From: Streptomyces sp. NBC_00190 | GTDB taxonomy: Bacteria > Actinomycetota > Actinomycetes > Streptomycetales > Streptomycetaceae | Direction: 5' to 3' | NCBI RefSeq assembly: GCF_036203305.1 | Contig: NZ_CP108132.1 | Location: 124,001 to 188,000, forward strand | Length of the DNA stretch: 64,000 nucleotides | Shown here: positions 16,855 through 25,418 of the stretch, one piece after another | Layout of the letters: each line of letters begins with the position of its first letter | Position numbering within the stretch: position 1 is the first letter of the stretch | Position numbers and translations under genes: made by a program | Notes under the pieces: model-generated | Told to the model about the DNA's origin: nothing | The model's input: only the letters and a program-made list of their open reading frames with translations | Databases searched by the model: none

Positions 16855-18002
16855 CGGGATCCCTCCACCATGGCAACGGCGTTGATGCCGCCGAATCCGA
16901 AGGCATTGAGCTGCGCCACCTTCAGCGGCCGGCCGGTCGCGGCCTGCCCCGTGACGAAGCGGAACGGCGCGGCCTCCTCGACCGGTTCGTCCAGGCCCAC
17001 GGTCGGCGGCACCCGCCCTTCGTTCAGGGCCTGTACGCCCATGATCAGGTTGATCAGGCCGGACGCACCGGAGGTGTGCCCGGTCATGGACTTGACGGCC
17101 GTCATCAGCGGGCCGGAGGCGTCCTCGCCGAGCACGTCGGCCAGCGCTGCGGCCTCCGCCTCGTCGTTGAGCAGGGTGCCGGTGCCGTGCAGCATCACCA
17201 GGTCGATGTCGGACGGCTTGACGCCGGCCATCCGGTGGGCGGCGCGCATGGCCTCGGCTATGCCCTGCGGAGAGGGCGCGGTGACGTGGAAGGCGTCGCA
17301 GTTGACGGCGACGCCGCGCAGCCGGCCGTGGACCTGGGGCGCGCCGTCGTCGCTGCGGCGCAGCACGATCGCGGCCGCGCCGTCGCCCATCAGGACGCCC
17401 GTACGGTTGCGGTCGAAGGGGCGCACCCGGTCGGGCGGCGTCGGGTGGACGCGCTCCAGCAGCCCGTACATGGACTCGGTCAGCACGTCGACACCGGCGA
17501 CGATGACGGTGTCGGGCGCGTCCTCGCCCTCCTGGCTCAGCAGGTCGGAGCCGAGGGCGAGCGCGTACAGCGAGGCCGAGCAGGCGTTGGAGAAGGTGTG
17601 CGTGACATCGGCGTTGAAGCGCTCGCGCAGGCCGGTGCCGAAGTGCAGCCCGGAGTCGGCGAACGGGGAACCGTCGCGCCACCACAGCTCGAAGGAGCGC
17701 AGTTCGCGCAGGCCGGTGCCGACCAGGATGGGGATCCCGCTGAGGTCCTCGCCGAGCCCGGCGTCGGCGGCGGCCTGGGCGATCGCCTCGTGCAGCAGGC
17801 GGCTGGCGCGGGCCGGGACGTCCTCGCCGACGGCTGGTCGGTCGTCGACCTCGTAGGCGTGCTGGGCACGGAACCGGGTGCGGTCGAAGCCGCGCAGCTC
17901 GGCGCGTCCGCTGACGCCCCGGCACAGGTTCTCGAAGAGTTCACCGACACCGGAGCCGGTGGCGGCGACGACGCCCATCCCGATGATGGGACGGCTCATC
18001 AT
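16851..18002 (-). CDS. 3-oxoacyl-ACP synthase with complete active site
   Basis: A 383-residue FabF-type condensing enzyme. Active-site Cys 141 lies in FSNACSASLYAL, the two His in MLHGTGTLLND and KSMTGHTSGASG. C-terminal LNAFGFGGINAV is typical. The protein is slightly short at the N terminus (MMSRPIIGMGVVAATGSG). Start ATG 18002 overlaps the stop of the preceding ketosynthase (ATGA), the usual arrangement of heterodimeric type II KS pairs; here, unusually, both members keep the Cys. Decarboxylative condensation with malonyl-ACP is expected. Confidence 0.93.
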   Translation of the reverse strand: MMSRPIIGMGVVAATGSGVGELFENLCRGVSGRAELRGFDRTRFRAQHAYEVDDRPAVGEDVPARASRLLHEAIAQAAADAGLGEDLSGIPILVGTGLRELRSFELWWRDGSPFADSGLHFGTGLRERFNADVTHTFSNACSASLYALALGSDLLSQEGEDAPDTVIVAGVDVLTESMYGLLERVHPTPPDRVRPFDRNRTGVLMGDGAAAIVLRRSDDGAPQVHGRLRGVAVNCDAFHVTAPSPQGIAEAMRAAHRMAGVKPSDIDLVMLHGTGTLLNDEAEAAALADVLGEDASGPLMTAVKSMTGHTSGASGLINLIMGVQALNEGRVPPTVGLDEPVEEAAPFRFVTGQAATGRPLKVAQLNAFGFGGINAVAMVEGSR

Positions 18003-19264
18003 GACGCCTCCTTGATCGCGTCGTACCGGCCGAGCAGGACCGCCGCGTTGTTGCCTCCGAAGGCGAGACCGTTGTTCTGGACGATCCGCAGGTCGGCCTC
18101 GACGGCCTGGTTCGGCACGCAGTCGACATCGCACTCGGGGTCGGTGGTGACATGGTTGATGGTGGGGGGGATGAAGCGGTTCTGGATGGCCAGGGCGCAG
18201 CCGATCGCGCCGAGGGCGCTGGCGGCGCCCATGCTGTGGCCGAGCATCGACTTCATGGAGACGGTGCGGGGAGGCGTGTCTCCGAAGACCTGGCGGATGG
18301 CGCCCGCCTCGGTGATGTCGTTGGCCTTGGTGCCCGTGCCGTGCGCCGAGATGAGGTCCACCTCGTGCGGTTTCACGCCCGCGTTGTCCAGGGCGAGCCG
18401 CATCAGTTCGGCGACGCTGTCGCGGTCGGGCGCGACCTGGTGGTGGGCGTCGCAGTTGAGCCCGTAGCCGAGGACCTCGGCGTAGATGGTGGCGCCGCGT
18501 TCCAGGGCGGAGTCCAGGCGCTCCAGGACCAGTACGCCCGCGCCCTCTCCGGTGAGGATGCCCTTGCGGTCGATGTCGAAGGGCTGGCACCGGTCGGGGG
18601 CGATGGTGCCCAGCCGGTAGAAGCCCGTGAAGGTCTTGCGGCACATCGCGTCCGCGCCGCCGCAGAAGGCGAACTCGGCCTCGCCCGAGCTGACGGCGTC
18701 GAAGCCGTAGCCGATGGCGTAGTTGCCCGCCGAGCAGGCGGTCGGGATGGTGAGCGCCTCCACGTCGGTCAGGCCCAGTTCCTGGGCGATGGCGACCGAC
18801 AGCCGCCCGGCCGGCACGCGCCGGGCGGCCGTGGGGTCGAAGGTGCCCACTCCTTCGGCGAGCTCCCCCGCGACCAGCTGGTCGAGGTCGTAGCTCTCGC
18901 CGTCCGTGGTGCCGATGGAGATCAGCCCGCGCCGGGTGCGCAGCTGCGTCAGATCGAGTCCCGAGTCCTCCAGGGCCATCCGGGCGGCCGCCGCCGAGAA
19001 CTGCGCGGCCCTGCCGAGCTGTTCCACGTCAAGCGTGCTGATCCAGTCCCGCGGGTCGAAATCCGTGATCTCGCACCCGTTCGCGTGGGCGAAGCCCTCT
19101 GTGTCGAACACGGTGATGGGCCGGGCACCGCTACGGCCCTCGCGGAGTCCCTGGAGGAACTCCTTCGCGCCGAGTCCTATGCTGGACACCACTCCCAGTC
19201 CGGTGAGAACCACCCGGTGCCGCTCCGGCCGGATCCGGCCGGTGCCGCGCTCTGCCGCCGTCAT
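17999..19264 (-). CDS. 3-oxoacyl-ACP synthase (KS) of reducing type II system
   Basis: A 421-residue FabF/KAS-II-like condensing enzyme. It begins VVLTGLGVVSSIGLG; Cys 177 lies in IPTACSAGNYAIGYG, His in LISAHGTGTKAND and KSMLGHSMGAAS, and the end has NGLAFGGNNAAVLLGR. It is the second gene of the long operon, 31 bp after an ACP, and overlaps the next ketosynthase by 4 bp. It would catalyse chain elongation on the ACP. Compared with aromatic KSalpha at 44523-45803 it is closer to fatty-acid-type enzymes, which fits a reduced product. Confidence 0.94.
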   Translation of the reverse strand: MTAAERGTGRIRPERHRVVLTGLGVVSSIGLGAKEFLQGLREGRSGARPITVFDTEGFAHANGCEITDFDPRDWISTLDVEQLGRAAQFSAAAARMALEDSGLDLTQLRTRRGLISIGTTDGESYDLDQLVAGELAEGVGTFDPTAARRVPAGRLSVAIAQELGLTDVEALTIPTACSAGNYAIGYGFDAVSSGEAEFAFCGGADAMCRKTFTGFYRLGTIAPDRCQPFDIDRKGILTGEGAGVLVLERLDSALERGATIYAEVLGYGLNCDAHHQVAPDRDSVAELMRLALDNAGVKPHEVDLISAHGTGTKANDITEAGAIRQVFGDTPPRTVSMKSMLGHSMGAASALGAIGCALAIQNRFIPPTINHVTTDPECDVDCVPNQAVEADLRIVQNNGLAFGGNNAAVLLGRYDAIKEAS

Positions 19265-19295
19265 GGCAACCTCCCAACCGCCGCAGCGGGATCGA

Positions 19296-19550
19296 CTACC
19301 AGTTGGCCGGCTCCGAAACGACCTCGTAGACGCCCTTGAGGTTCACCATGCGGGGCAGCTCGCTCTGGTTGATGACGATGCCGAACTCCTTCTCCAGGGC
19401 GGCCAGGATCTCGATGGCGCGGAGCGAGTCGGCGTCGTGGTCCTCCTTGAAAAGGCTGACCTCGGTGACCTCGTCCTCCTCGATCTCGAGAATGTCGCAG
19501 ACGATTTCCTTGATGGTTTCGAGACGCTCATCGCGCGTAGCAGTCGTCAC
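19296..19550 (-). CDS. Acyl carrier protein (first gene of the long operon)
   Basis: An 84-residue carrier protein with the attachment site in DHDADSLRAIEI (Ser near 42). It is followed by two ketosynthases, the arrangement ACP-KS-KS. GAGAAAAAGC precedes ATG 19550. Operator site E lies 96 bp upstream, and no other promoter-sized gap occurs until 8.9 kb, so this is probably the first gene of a transcript running to MbtH. Confidence 0.94.
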   Translation of the reverse strand: MTTATRDERLETIKEIVCDILEIEEDEVTEVSLFKEDHDADSLRAIEILAALEKEFGIVINQSELPRMVNLKGVYEVVSEPANW

Positions 19551-19645
19551 GCTTTTTCTCCTTCTCGGATGTGCCTGCGCATTCGCGCGGCACAGTTACT
19601 CGCACTGGAATGGTGCGGTGGCGGGTTCTTTTCTCACAACGACGG

Positions 19646-19661
19646 GTGCAACAACCTGCCA
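19646..19661. promoter_or_regulatory. Left-cluster operator, site E
   Basis: GTGCAACAACCTGCCA, a weaker copy of the left-cluster palindrome (half-site, 4 bases, CTGCCA). It lies 96 bp upstream of the ACP gene that heads the long leftward operon, within the 126-bp gap to the IclR gene. Confidence 0.5.
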
Positions 19662-19676
19662 TCGCCGCCGCTGAAT

Positions 19677-20444
19677 TCAGGATCCGGCGTATTCCGCCGG
19701 GTGGAGCTCCCCCGGAACCCGCAGCAACGCCTCGGCGAGGGAGGCGGCCGCGTCCGCCGCCGAGGAGCCCAGCAGCCGGTCGGGAGTCGTGGGCATGCGG
19801 GCCGCCCGGCCGGTCAGCACGAGGGCCGCGGCCGACGGCCCGGCCCCGGAGCGGACGGGCACGGCGTAGGAGATGGCGCCGGGCGCCATGGGGTCGGGTC
19901 CGTACGCCCAGCCCCGGCGCCGTACGCCGGAAAGGTGCACGGCGGAGAAGCGGGCGCGCAGCAGCGCCTTGTACAGCTCCTCGGGCTCCTCCCATGCGTA
20001 CAGCACCTGCGCGGCGGGCCCGGCGGAGGCCGGGCGGGCGGCGCCGGCGGGAGCCGCGTCGGCCACCGCCGCGCCGTCCACGGAGGAGGCGACGCAGACC
20101 TGCAGGCCGCCGCGCCGGCGGTAGAGCCGGGCGTCCAGTCCGGTGTCGGCGTGCAGTTCGGCCAGCACCGGGCCGGCGGCCGCCGCGAGGCGGTCGTGGC
20201 GGGCCTCGACGGCGAGCGTGCCGAGCCGCGGGCCGAGCACGAAGCGGCCCCTCAGATCACGGGTGAGCAGGCCGAGCCGGTCCATGGCGATCGCGATCCG
20301 GTAGGTGGTGGGGCGCGAGAGACCGCTGTGCGCGACCAGCTCGACCAGGGTGGCCGGCCCCTTCTCCACGATCTCCAGCAGGACGGACGCCTTGTCCAGC
20401 ACGCCCACCCCGCACATCGGCCTGGGCCTTGCCGCGGTGCTCAC
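19677..20444 (-). CDS. IclR-family transcriptional regulator
   Basis: A 255-residue regulator. A winged helix-turn-helix (residues ~14-70: LDKASVLLEIVEKGPATLVE, then SGLSRPTTYRIAIAMDRLGLL) is followed by the IclR effector domain (LGTLAVEARHDRLAAAAGPVLAEL and onwards). GTG 20444 overlaps the stop of the type II thioesterase (GTGA), so it is expressed with it. It may control the cluster or respond to a pathway intermediate; its own site is unknown. The many Ala/Pro residues around 135-150 are a linker-like insertion. Confidence 0.88.
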   Translation of the reverse strand: MSTAARPRPMCGVGVLDKASVLLEIVEKGPATLVELVAHSGLSRPTTYRIAIAMDRLGLLTRDLRGRFVLGPRLGTLAVEARHDRLAAAAGPVLAELHADTGLDARLYRRRGGLQVCVASSVDGAAVADAAPAGAARPASAGPAAQVLYAWEEPEELYKALLRARFSAVHLSGVRRRGWAYGPDPMAPGAISYAVPVRSGAGPSAAALVLTGRAARMPTTPDRLLGSSAADAAASLAEALLRVPGELHPAEYAGS

Positions 20445-21193
20445 CGCTGCGCCACCAGCCGTGCGCGGATGTCCCCGATGAGCGCCGCCCGCTGGTCCAC
20501 CAGGTAGAAGTGGCCGCCGGGCAGCACCTTGAGCTCGAATCCGCGCGGGGCGAGTCCGGACCACGCGGCGACTTCGTGGGGCGCGACGTCCGGGTCGCCG
20601 TCGCCGACGTAGCCGACGACCGGGCAGGGCAGGGCGGTGCCGGGCCGCGCGGTGTAGCGGGCGACGGCGGTGAAGTCGCCGCGGATCGCGGGCAGCACCA
20701 GCTCGCGCAGGGCCGGGTCGTCGAGGAGGGCGGAGTCGGTGCCGCCCATCCGCCTGATCTCGGCGACGAGCTCGTCGTCGGTGCCGAAGGCGGCGGTGCG
20801 CGGGGTGAGCAGGTGCGGGGCCTTGCGGCAGGAGACCATGAGCAGGGCGGGCGCGGCCTCGTACCGCTCCGCGAGGCGCAGGGTGATCTCGTACCCGAGG
20901 GTGGCGCCCATGCTGTGGCCGAAGATCGCCAGCGGGGCGTCCAGGTAGGGCGGGAGTTCGTCGGCGATGGCGGCGGCGAGCCGCTCCAGCTCCGTCCAGG
21001 GTTCCTCGGCGATGCGCTCCTGACGGCCTGGGTAGCGTACGGCGAGCACCTCGACGTCGTCGCCGAAGGCGTGTCCCCAGTCGTGGTAGAAGCTGGCGGA
21101 GCCGCCGGCGTGCGGCAGGCAGAGCAGCCGCATCCGGGGCGCGGCCCCGGTGGCGAATCTGCGCAGCCATCTGCTCTCGGTGCCAAGTGGCAT
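20441..21193 (-). CDS. Type II thioesterase (second)
   Basis: A 250-residue TEII. It shows LLCLPHAGGSASFYHDWG, the nucleophile in FGHSMGATLGYE (Ser near 94) and the His in LPGGHFYLV. It removes misprimed groups from carrier proteins. It is only distantly similar to the TEII at 8159-8863, so the two may serve the NRPS and the reducing PKS separately. Preceded by the acyltransferase gene (36 bp) and coupled to the IclR gene. Confidence 0.92.
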   Translation of the reverse strand: MPLGTESRWLRRFATGAAPRMRLLCLPHAGGSASFYHDWGHAFGDDVEVLAVRYPGRQERIAEEPWTELERLAAAIADELPPYLDAPLAIFGHSMGATLGYEITLRLAERYEAAPALLMVSCRKAPHLLTPRTAAFGTDDELVAEIRRMGGTDSALLDDPALRELVLPAIRGDFTAVARYTARPGTALPCPVVGYVGDGDPDVAPHEVAAWSGLAPRGFELKVLPGGHFYLVDQRAALIGDIRARLVAQR

Positions 21194-21229
21194 GGTGCGT
21201 GGTCTCCTTGTGGGCGTGGCGGGCGGTGG

Positions 21230-22145
21230 TCAGGCCGCGGCGGCCGGGCTGTCCAGGGACACCACCTCGGTGCCCGGGGCGATCCGGCGGATCAGCCCGG
21301 CCAGGGTGCGTCCGGGGCCGAGCTCGACCAGGCGGCGGCAGCCGAGCGGGCCGACGAGGGTGCGCACGCTGGGCTCCCACAGCACCGGCGAGGTGAGCTG
21401 GCGGGTGGCGAGGCCGGGCCAGTCGGCCCCGCCGCCGTACGCCTCGGCGTCGGCGTTGGCCACGACCGGCAGGTGCGCGGGGGCGAACGGGGTGTGTTCA
21501 AGGGCGGTCCGCAGGCTGTCGGCCGCCGCGGCCATGTAGGGGCTGTGGAAGGCGCCGCCCACCGTGAGGCGGATCATCTTGGCGCCGATCGAGGGGGCTT
21601 CGGCCTCGATGCGGTCGATGCCCTCGGCGGATCCGGAGACCACCGTCTGGCCGGGCGCGTTGACGTTGGCGACCCATACGTCGGGGCCCTCGGCGCGGAC
21701 GCGGTGCGGCGACCTCGTCGAGCGGGGCGGCGACCAGGACGCCCATGGTGCCCGGCCGCTCCTCGGCGGCGTGCCGCATGGCCCGGCCGCGGACGGCGAC
21801 CAGCGCGGCCGCGGCCCCGACGGTCAGCGCGCCGGCGGCGGTCAGGGCCGCGTACTCCCCGAGGCTGTGGCCGGCGCAGGCGGCCGCCGGGCCGCCGAGC
21901 GCGTCCCGGCGGACCGCCTCGGCGTGGGCGACGACGGCGACGGTGAACACGGCGAGCTGGGCCAGGTCGGTGCGCCGCAGCCGGGCGTCGGACGTGTGCA
22001 GCAGCAGGCGCGGGAGGTCTTCCCCGGTGACGTCGGATATCTCCTCGGTGATTTTCCACGAAGGGGTGTCCCGCCAGGGCTCGCCCATTCCCTCCCGCTG
22101 CGTTCCCTGCCCTGGAAACACCAGACCGGTCTGCCTCTGATCCAT
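21230..22145 (-). pseudogene. Malonyl-CoA:ACP acyltransferase (FabD-type), frameshifted
   Basis: The two halves of one acyltransferase lie in different frames. The first half (ATG 22145 to about 21715) has LVFPGQGTQREGMGEPW and the active Ser in AGHSLGEYAAL. The second (about 21700 to 21230) has VANVNAPGQTVVSGS, the catalytic His in GAFHSPYM, and ends ELGPGRTLAGLIRRI. The break is in GC-rich bases ~21690-21715, where the linker between VLVAAPLDEVA and EGPDVWVAN is also a few residues shorter than usual. Without the shift a normal ~300-residue FabD would result. Either a real mutation, in which case cellular FabD would supply malonyl-ACP, or a sequencing error. AAGG precedes the start. Operator site C is 205 bp upstream. 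Confidence 0.82.
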
Positions 22146-22450
22146 GGATCCGCCTTCCGCACCGAATTCACCGGGCGCCCGGGGATCCGCCGTCGCGCGT
22201 TTCCCGCGACGTACGGATCCCCGCGCGCCGGTGGCATGCAGGTCGGGGGTGTCTCCATGCCACCGGGAAGGAGTTCGAGAGCTCGCCGGAGCCCGAATCC
22301 CTTTCCTGGCGCCATACAACGGGGGGCACCCGGCGGGCGGCAACAGGGGTTTCAGGAAGCTGCCAGCGGACCTCGCGCGGGCGGCGCCACGGCAGGAGAC
22401 GGCACGGAAGGTGACTGCATGTCAGGTGACGGTACGGCCCCGGGAAGGGG
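22146..22450. other. Intergenic region upstream of the acyltransferase gene
   Basis: About 305 bp between the acyltransferase start and the stop of the regulator gene at 22451. It contains operator site C (22350-22365). Short open frames here show no RBS or recognisable protein. I see no tRNA or clear terminator. Confidence 0.6.
22350..22365. promoter_or_regulatory. Left-cluster operator, site C
   Basis: TTTCAGGAAGCTGCCA, the left-cluster palindrome with the left half weakened. It lies 205 bp upstream of the acyltransferase start at 22145 and is the only clear element in this intergenic region. Confidence 0.5.
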
Positions 22451-23236
22451 TCAGGCCCGGGGGCCGGCGCCGGGCGGCCCCGCCGCTGGCAGGAGTCCGA
22501 GCTCGGCGGCCCGCACTCCCGCCTGGAAGCGGGACTGGGCGCCGAGCAGCGCCATGATCTCCGCGACATGGCGCCGGTAGGTGCGCACCGAGACGGTGAG
22601 CTCCCGGGCGGCCACCTCGTCGGTGACGCCCGCCCGCAGCGCGCCCAGGATCTGCCGGGCCAGCGCGGCCCGGTCGCGGTCGCCGAAGACGATCCGCTCT
22701 CCGGCCGGCACGGCGTTGCGCCAGATGCTCTCGTAGAGGGTGCCGAGGGTGTTCAGGATCTCGGGCGCCCTGATCATCGACGCCCGTACGCCGGCCGCCG
22801 ACTCGGCCATCACCAGGGCCGCGGTGCCGTCGACCAGCAGCGCCTGGAGCGGCGGGACCCGGGCCACCCGGATCGCCACCGGCCGCTCGAGCGCGAGCTG
22901 TTCGCGCACGAAGTCCTCGTCGATCATGGCCGGGCTGGTCAGCAGCCGGACCGACACCCCTTCGCCCGCGGTGTAGATCAGGCGCCGTTCGGCCTGCTCC
23001 CGGCGCGGCGACTCCTCGTCCGCTCCCGGGAGCCGGGAGTCCACGATGTCGATGCTCCGCACGGCATCCCGGATGATGTCCCCCGCGGCCCGCAGTACCG
23101 GCCCGTAACCGCCGTCGACCGTGGTGATCTGCTGGGCCCGCAGACTGCGGTCCCGGTGGATCGCCACAGTCGACTCGATCAGGGCCCGTACTTCCAGGAG
23201 CGCTTGTTCCAGTTCGTCCTCAGCCCCGTTGGGCAT
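22451..23236 (-). CDS. LuxR-type HTH regulator with N-terminal sensor domain, copy 1
   Basis: A 261-residue regulator. Residues ~1-190 form an N-terminal domain resembling the phospholipase-D-like/TrmB-associated domain of streptomycete regulators (VRALIESTVAIHRD near 16; LLTSPAMIDEDFVREQ; LQALLVDGTAALVMAES). The C-terminal ~65 residues are a LuxR-like HTH (LRAGVTDEVAARELTVSVRTYRRHVAEIM). The tail is Pro/Gly/Ala-rich. It is a paralogue of the next gene, with the HTH almost the same (TYRRHVAEIM, SRFQAGVRA). These two are the best candidates for the protein that binds the left-cluster palindrome. Confidence 0.85.
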   Translation of the reverse strand: MPNGAEDELEQALLEVRALIESTVAIHRDRSLRAQQITTVDGGYGPVLRAAGDIIRDAVRSIDIVDSRLPGADEESPRREQAERRLIYTAGEGVSVRLLTSPAMIDEDFVREQLALERPVAIRVARVPPLQALLVDGTAALVMAESAAGVRASMIRAPEILNTLGTLYESIWRNAVPAGERIVFGDRDRAALARQILGALRAGVTDEVAARELTVSVRTYRRHVAEIMALLGAQSRFQAGVRAAELGLLPAAGPPGAGPRA

Positions 23237-23321
23237 GTCTCGCTCACCATTCCCCGTTGGTGTTCATATCGCCCTGCGGCCCGCCGCAGCGGGCCGCAGT
23301 CTTCCCCGTGTCGCTGCCCGG

Positions 23322-24077
23322 CTACTCCGTCAGCAGTCTCAGTTCCACTGCCCGCACTCCGGCCTGGAAGCGGGAGGTGGCGCCCAGTTCGCGCATGATC
23401 TCGGCGACATGGCGCCGGTAGGTGCGCAGCGACACGTTGAGCTCGCGGGAGGCGGCTTCGTCGGTCTGGCCGTCGCGCAGCCGCTCCAGGATCCGGCGGG
23501 TGAGGTCGCTGCGCAGCTTGGGGCTGAGCGCCAGGTGGTCTTCGAGCCTGCGGCTGCGGGACCAGGCACCGGCGAAGAGCAGTTCGAGGGCGCGTACCGC
23601 CGCGGGGTCGTGGACCAGGGTCGCCTGGCCCGTTGCGTTGCCGGCGGCCGCCCGCACCAGCGCCGCCGCTCCGTCGACCACCACGATGTCGCGCAGGTCG
23701 GCTCCGGACACCCGGACCTCTAACTGTCCGGCGCAGTCCCGGGTGAGCGCGGCGAGCGACTCGTCCGCGACGTCGGGCGCGCACAGCAGGCGTACCGCCA
23801 GGCCCGGTTCGAGTGTGGTCAGCGCCTTGCGGGCGATCCGGTGGAAGGCGTCTGCGCTGGTGACCGCGACGCAGACCGCGTGGCGGGCGCCGCGGACGAG
23901 TTCCTCGACCGCTTCCGCGACCACGGCCACGTCCGTGTGCGGGGCCGCGGGGCCCTTGGCCGGGCGCCTCCGGTTGAGGGAGACGGTGGACTCGATCAGG
24001 GCCCGGGCCTGGAGCAGGGTCTGTTCCACATGCGCGGCGTGGTCCGTCGGCGGCGTCTCGTCCAGTTCTTTCACCAC
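23322..24077 (-). CDS. LuxR-type HTH regulator with N-terminal sensor domain, copy 2
   Basis: A 251-residue regulator with the same layout as its neighbour: an N-terminal helix (LLQARALIESTVSLNRR), a PLD-like domain (ADAFHRIARKALTTLEPGL, DIVVVDGAAALVRAA), and a C-terminal LuxR HTH (DGQTDEAASRELNVSLRTYRRHVAEIM). The two arose by tandem duplication and have diverged in the sensor part, so they may respond to different signals. GTG 24077 or 24074 is the start; the RBS is weak. The gap to the other copy is 85 bp. Confidence 0.85.
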   Translation of the reverse strand: MVKELDETPPTDHAAHVEQTLLQARALIESTVSLNRRRPAKGPAAPHTDVAVVAEAVEELVRGARHAVCVAVTSADAFHRIARKALTTLEPGLAVRLLCAPDVADESLAALTRDCAGQLEVRVSGADLRDIVVVDGAAALVRAAAGNATGQATLVHDPAAVRALELLFAGAWSRSRRLEDHLALSPKLRSDLTRRILERLRDGQTDEAASRELNVSLRTYRRHVAEIMRELGATSRFQAGVRAVELRLLTE

Positions 24078-24498
24078 TTCTTTCGCCCAAACGACCCGAT
24101 CACGGCACCGATCACCGACTTCCCCCTTGACTCACCATGATCTGCCGCCGCCGAACCCCAAGTTTCAACTATTTAGTCGAGAAATCTCAGGCGTCTTTCG
24201 AGCAGCGCGCAGGACCCGACCCTAGTTCGCCGGTTCGGAACCGGTCAACAAGATCCCCGGCGAAACATCAGACAGTCCCGGCATATGTCAACCCCTCATT
24301 TATTCCGCCCCCCGGGAGGGAATTATCCAGCGCGCTGGCAACAAGCTGCCCCCGTGACCCGGAAGGAAATCCGCCCCTTCCGCTTCCACTACCGGACGCG
24401 ATTTCGCCATCACCGTCCGTGGCGACGGTGTCCGGTTGCGGCCAACTGTGCGCAGCGCGAGGCGGCCTCAAGTGGCCTTCGAGCCTACTGTGAAGCCC
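24078..24498. other. Divergent promoter region
   Basis: About 420 bp between the leftward regulator and the rightward PPTase gene, with lower GC than the surroundings near 24160-24190 (TTTCAACTATTTAGTCG). It contains operator site D (24336-24351). I see no coding sequence, tRNA or strong hairpin. Confidence 0.65.
24336..24351. promoter_or_regulatory. Left-cluster operator, site D
   Basis: TGGCAACAAGCTGCCC, a copy of the left-cluster palindrome with both half-sites (TGGCA / TGCC) recognisable, about 150 bp upstream of the PPTase gene. This is the only copy in front of a clearly rightward transcription unit. Confidence 0.5.
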
Positions 24499-25254
24499 GT
24501 GACAACAAGCCACACGGGGATGATCGAATTCACCGACACGCCGCTCTTCGAATCCACCGACGCGGTGGTGTGGTGGTGGCCGGTACCTGCCGGGCAGTAC
24601 CGGACGACCGACTTGGAACTACTTGACGGCAGCGAGTTGACACGAGTTCACAAGATGAAATCCGAGCGGGCGCGAGCTGAGTTCATCACCTGTCGCGCAG
24701 CCGTACGCCGGGCGCTTTCCGATGTGTTTCGGCCATCCGCCGCTGAGATAGTGCTGGGCCGGACCCCCTGTCCGGGATGCGGCAGCGAGGAACACGGACC
24801 GCCCGCCGTGCTGCACCCGGCGACGTCCGCGCGGATCAGCATCGCGCACACCCAGGGCCTGGGCATGCTGGCCCTCTCCCCCTTCCGGGTGGGCATCGAC
24901 GTCGAGCGGGTCCGCGCACTGGACGTCGCCGAGGTCGAGGCCCCAGTCCTCACGGCGGCCGAGCGCCTGGCCGTACGCGCGCTGCCCGAAGGGCCGTCGC
25001 GCACCGCGGCCTTCCTGCGCTGCTGGACCCGCAAGGAAGCCGTGTGCAAGGCCCTCGGGATCGGCATCACCACCGATCTGACCGCGCTGGAGAGTCACGG
25101 CTGGACCCCTGGGCCCGCGCACACCACCACGACGGCCCTCGACTCCGTGCGCACCTGGCGGATGGCGGACGTACCGGTTCCGGAGGGCTGGACGGCCTCG
25201 CTCGCGCTGCCCGCGGGCGCCGACCGGCCTCCGTCGGTACGCCGGCTCGGCTAG
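24499..25254 (+). CDS. Sfp-type 4'-phosphopantetheinyl transferase
   Basis: A 251-residue enzyme that activates carrier domains by transferring phosphopantetheine from CoA. Core motifs: ISIAHTQGLGMLAL, VGIDVERVR (Mg2+-binding Asp and Glu) and LRCWTRKEAVCKALGIG (WxxKEA). Cys residues in GRTPCPGCGSEEHGPP form a CxxC-like pair found in some actinobacterial members. It probably serves the two ACPs, the NRPS carriers and the T domain of the next gene. Start is uncertain: GTG 24499 is listed; ATG 24520 is in frame. Confidence 0.94.
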   Translation: MTTSHTGMIEFTDTPLFESTDAVVWWWPVPAGQYRTTDLELLDGSELTRVHKMKSERARAEFITCRAAVRRALSDVFRPSAAEIVLGRTPCPGCGSEEHGPPAVLHPATSARISIAHTQGLGMLALSPFRVGIDVERVRALDVAEVEAPVLTAAERLAVRALPEGPSRTAAFLRCWTRKEAVCKALGIGITTDLTALESHGWTPGPAHTTTTALDSVRTWRMADVPVPEGWTASLALPAGADRPPSVRRLG

Positions 25255-25418
25255 ATCCTGTCCGGCACACCGGCGGCGGCGCTGCCGCCCGGCCGCTCAC
25301 GCAGTCCCCGTCACCGGACCACGTCCCGTGCCACCGGAGCAGTCCCTTCCCCCCACCCTTTCCAGGCGTCGCCGAGGCCCGGCCGCGGCACGCCCTTCGA
25401 GGCAGGAGACACACGACC

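Noticed and set aside
24285..24626. Open frame of 113 codons in the divergent promoter region
   Set aside because: It has no RBS, overlaps the PPTase gene in another frame and contains operator site D.
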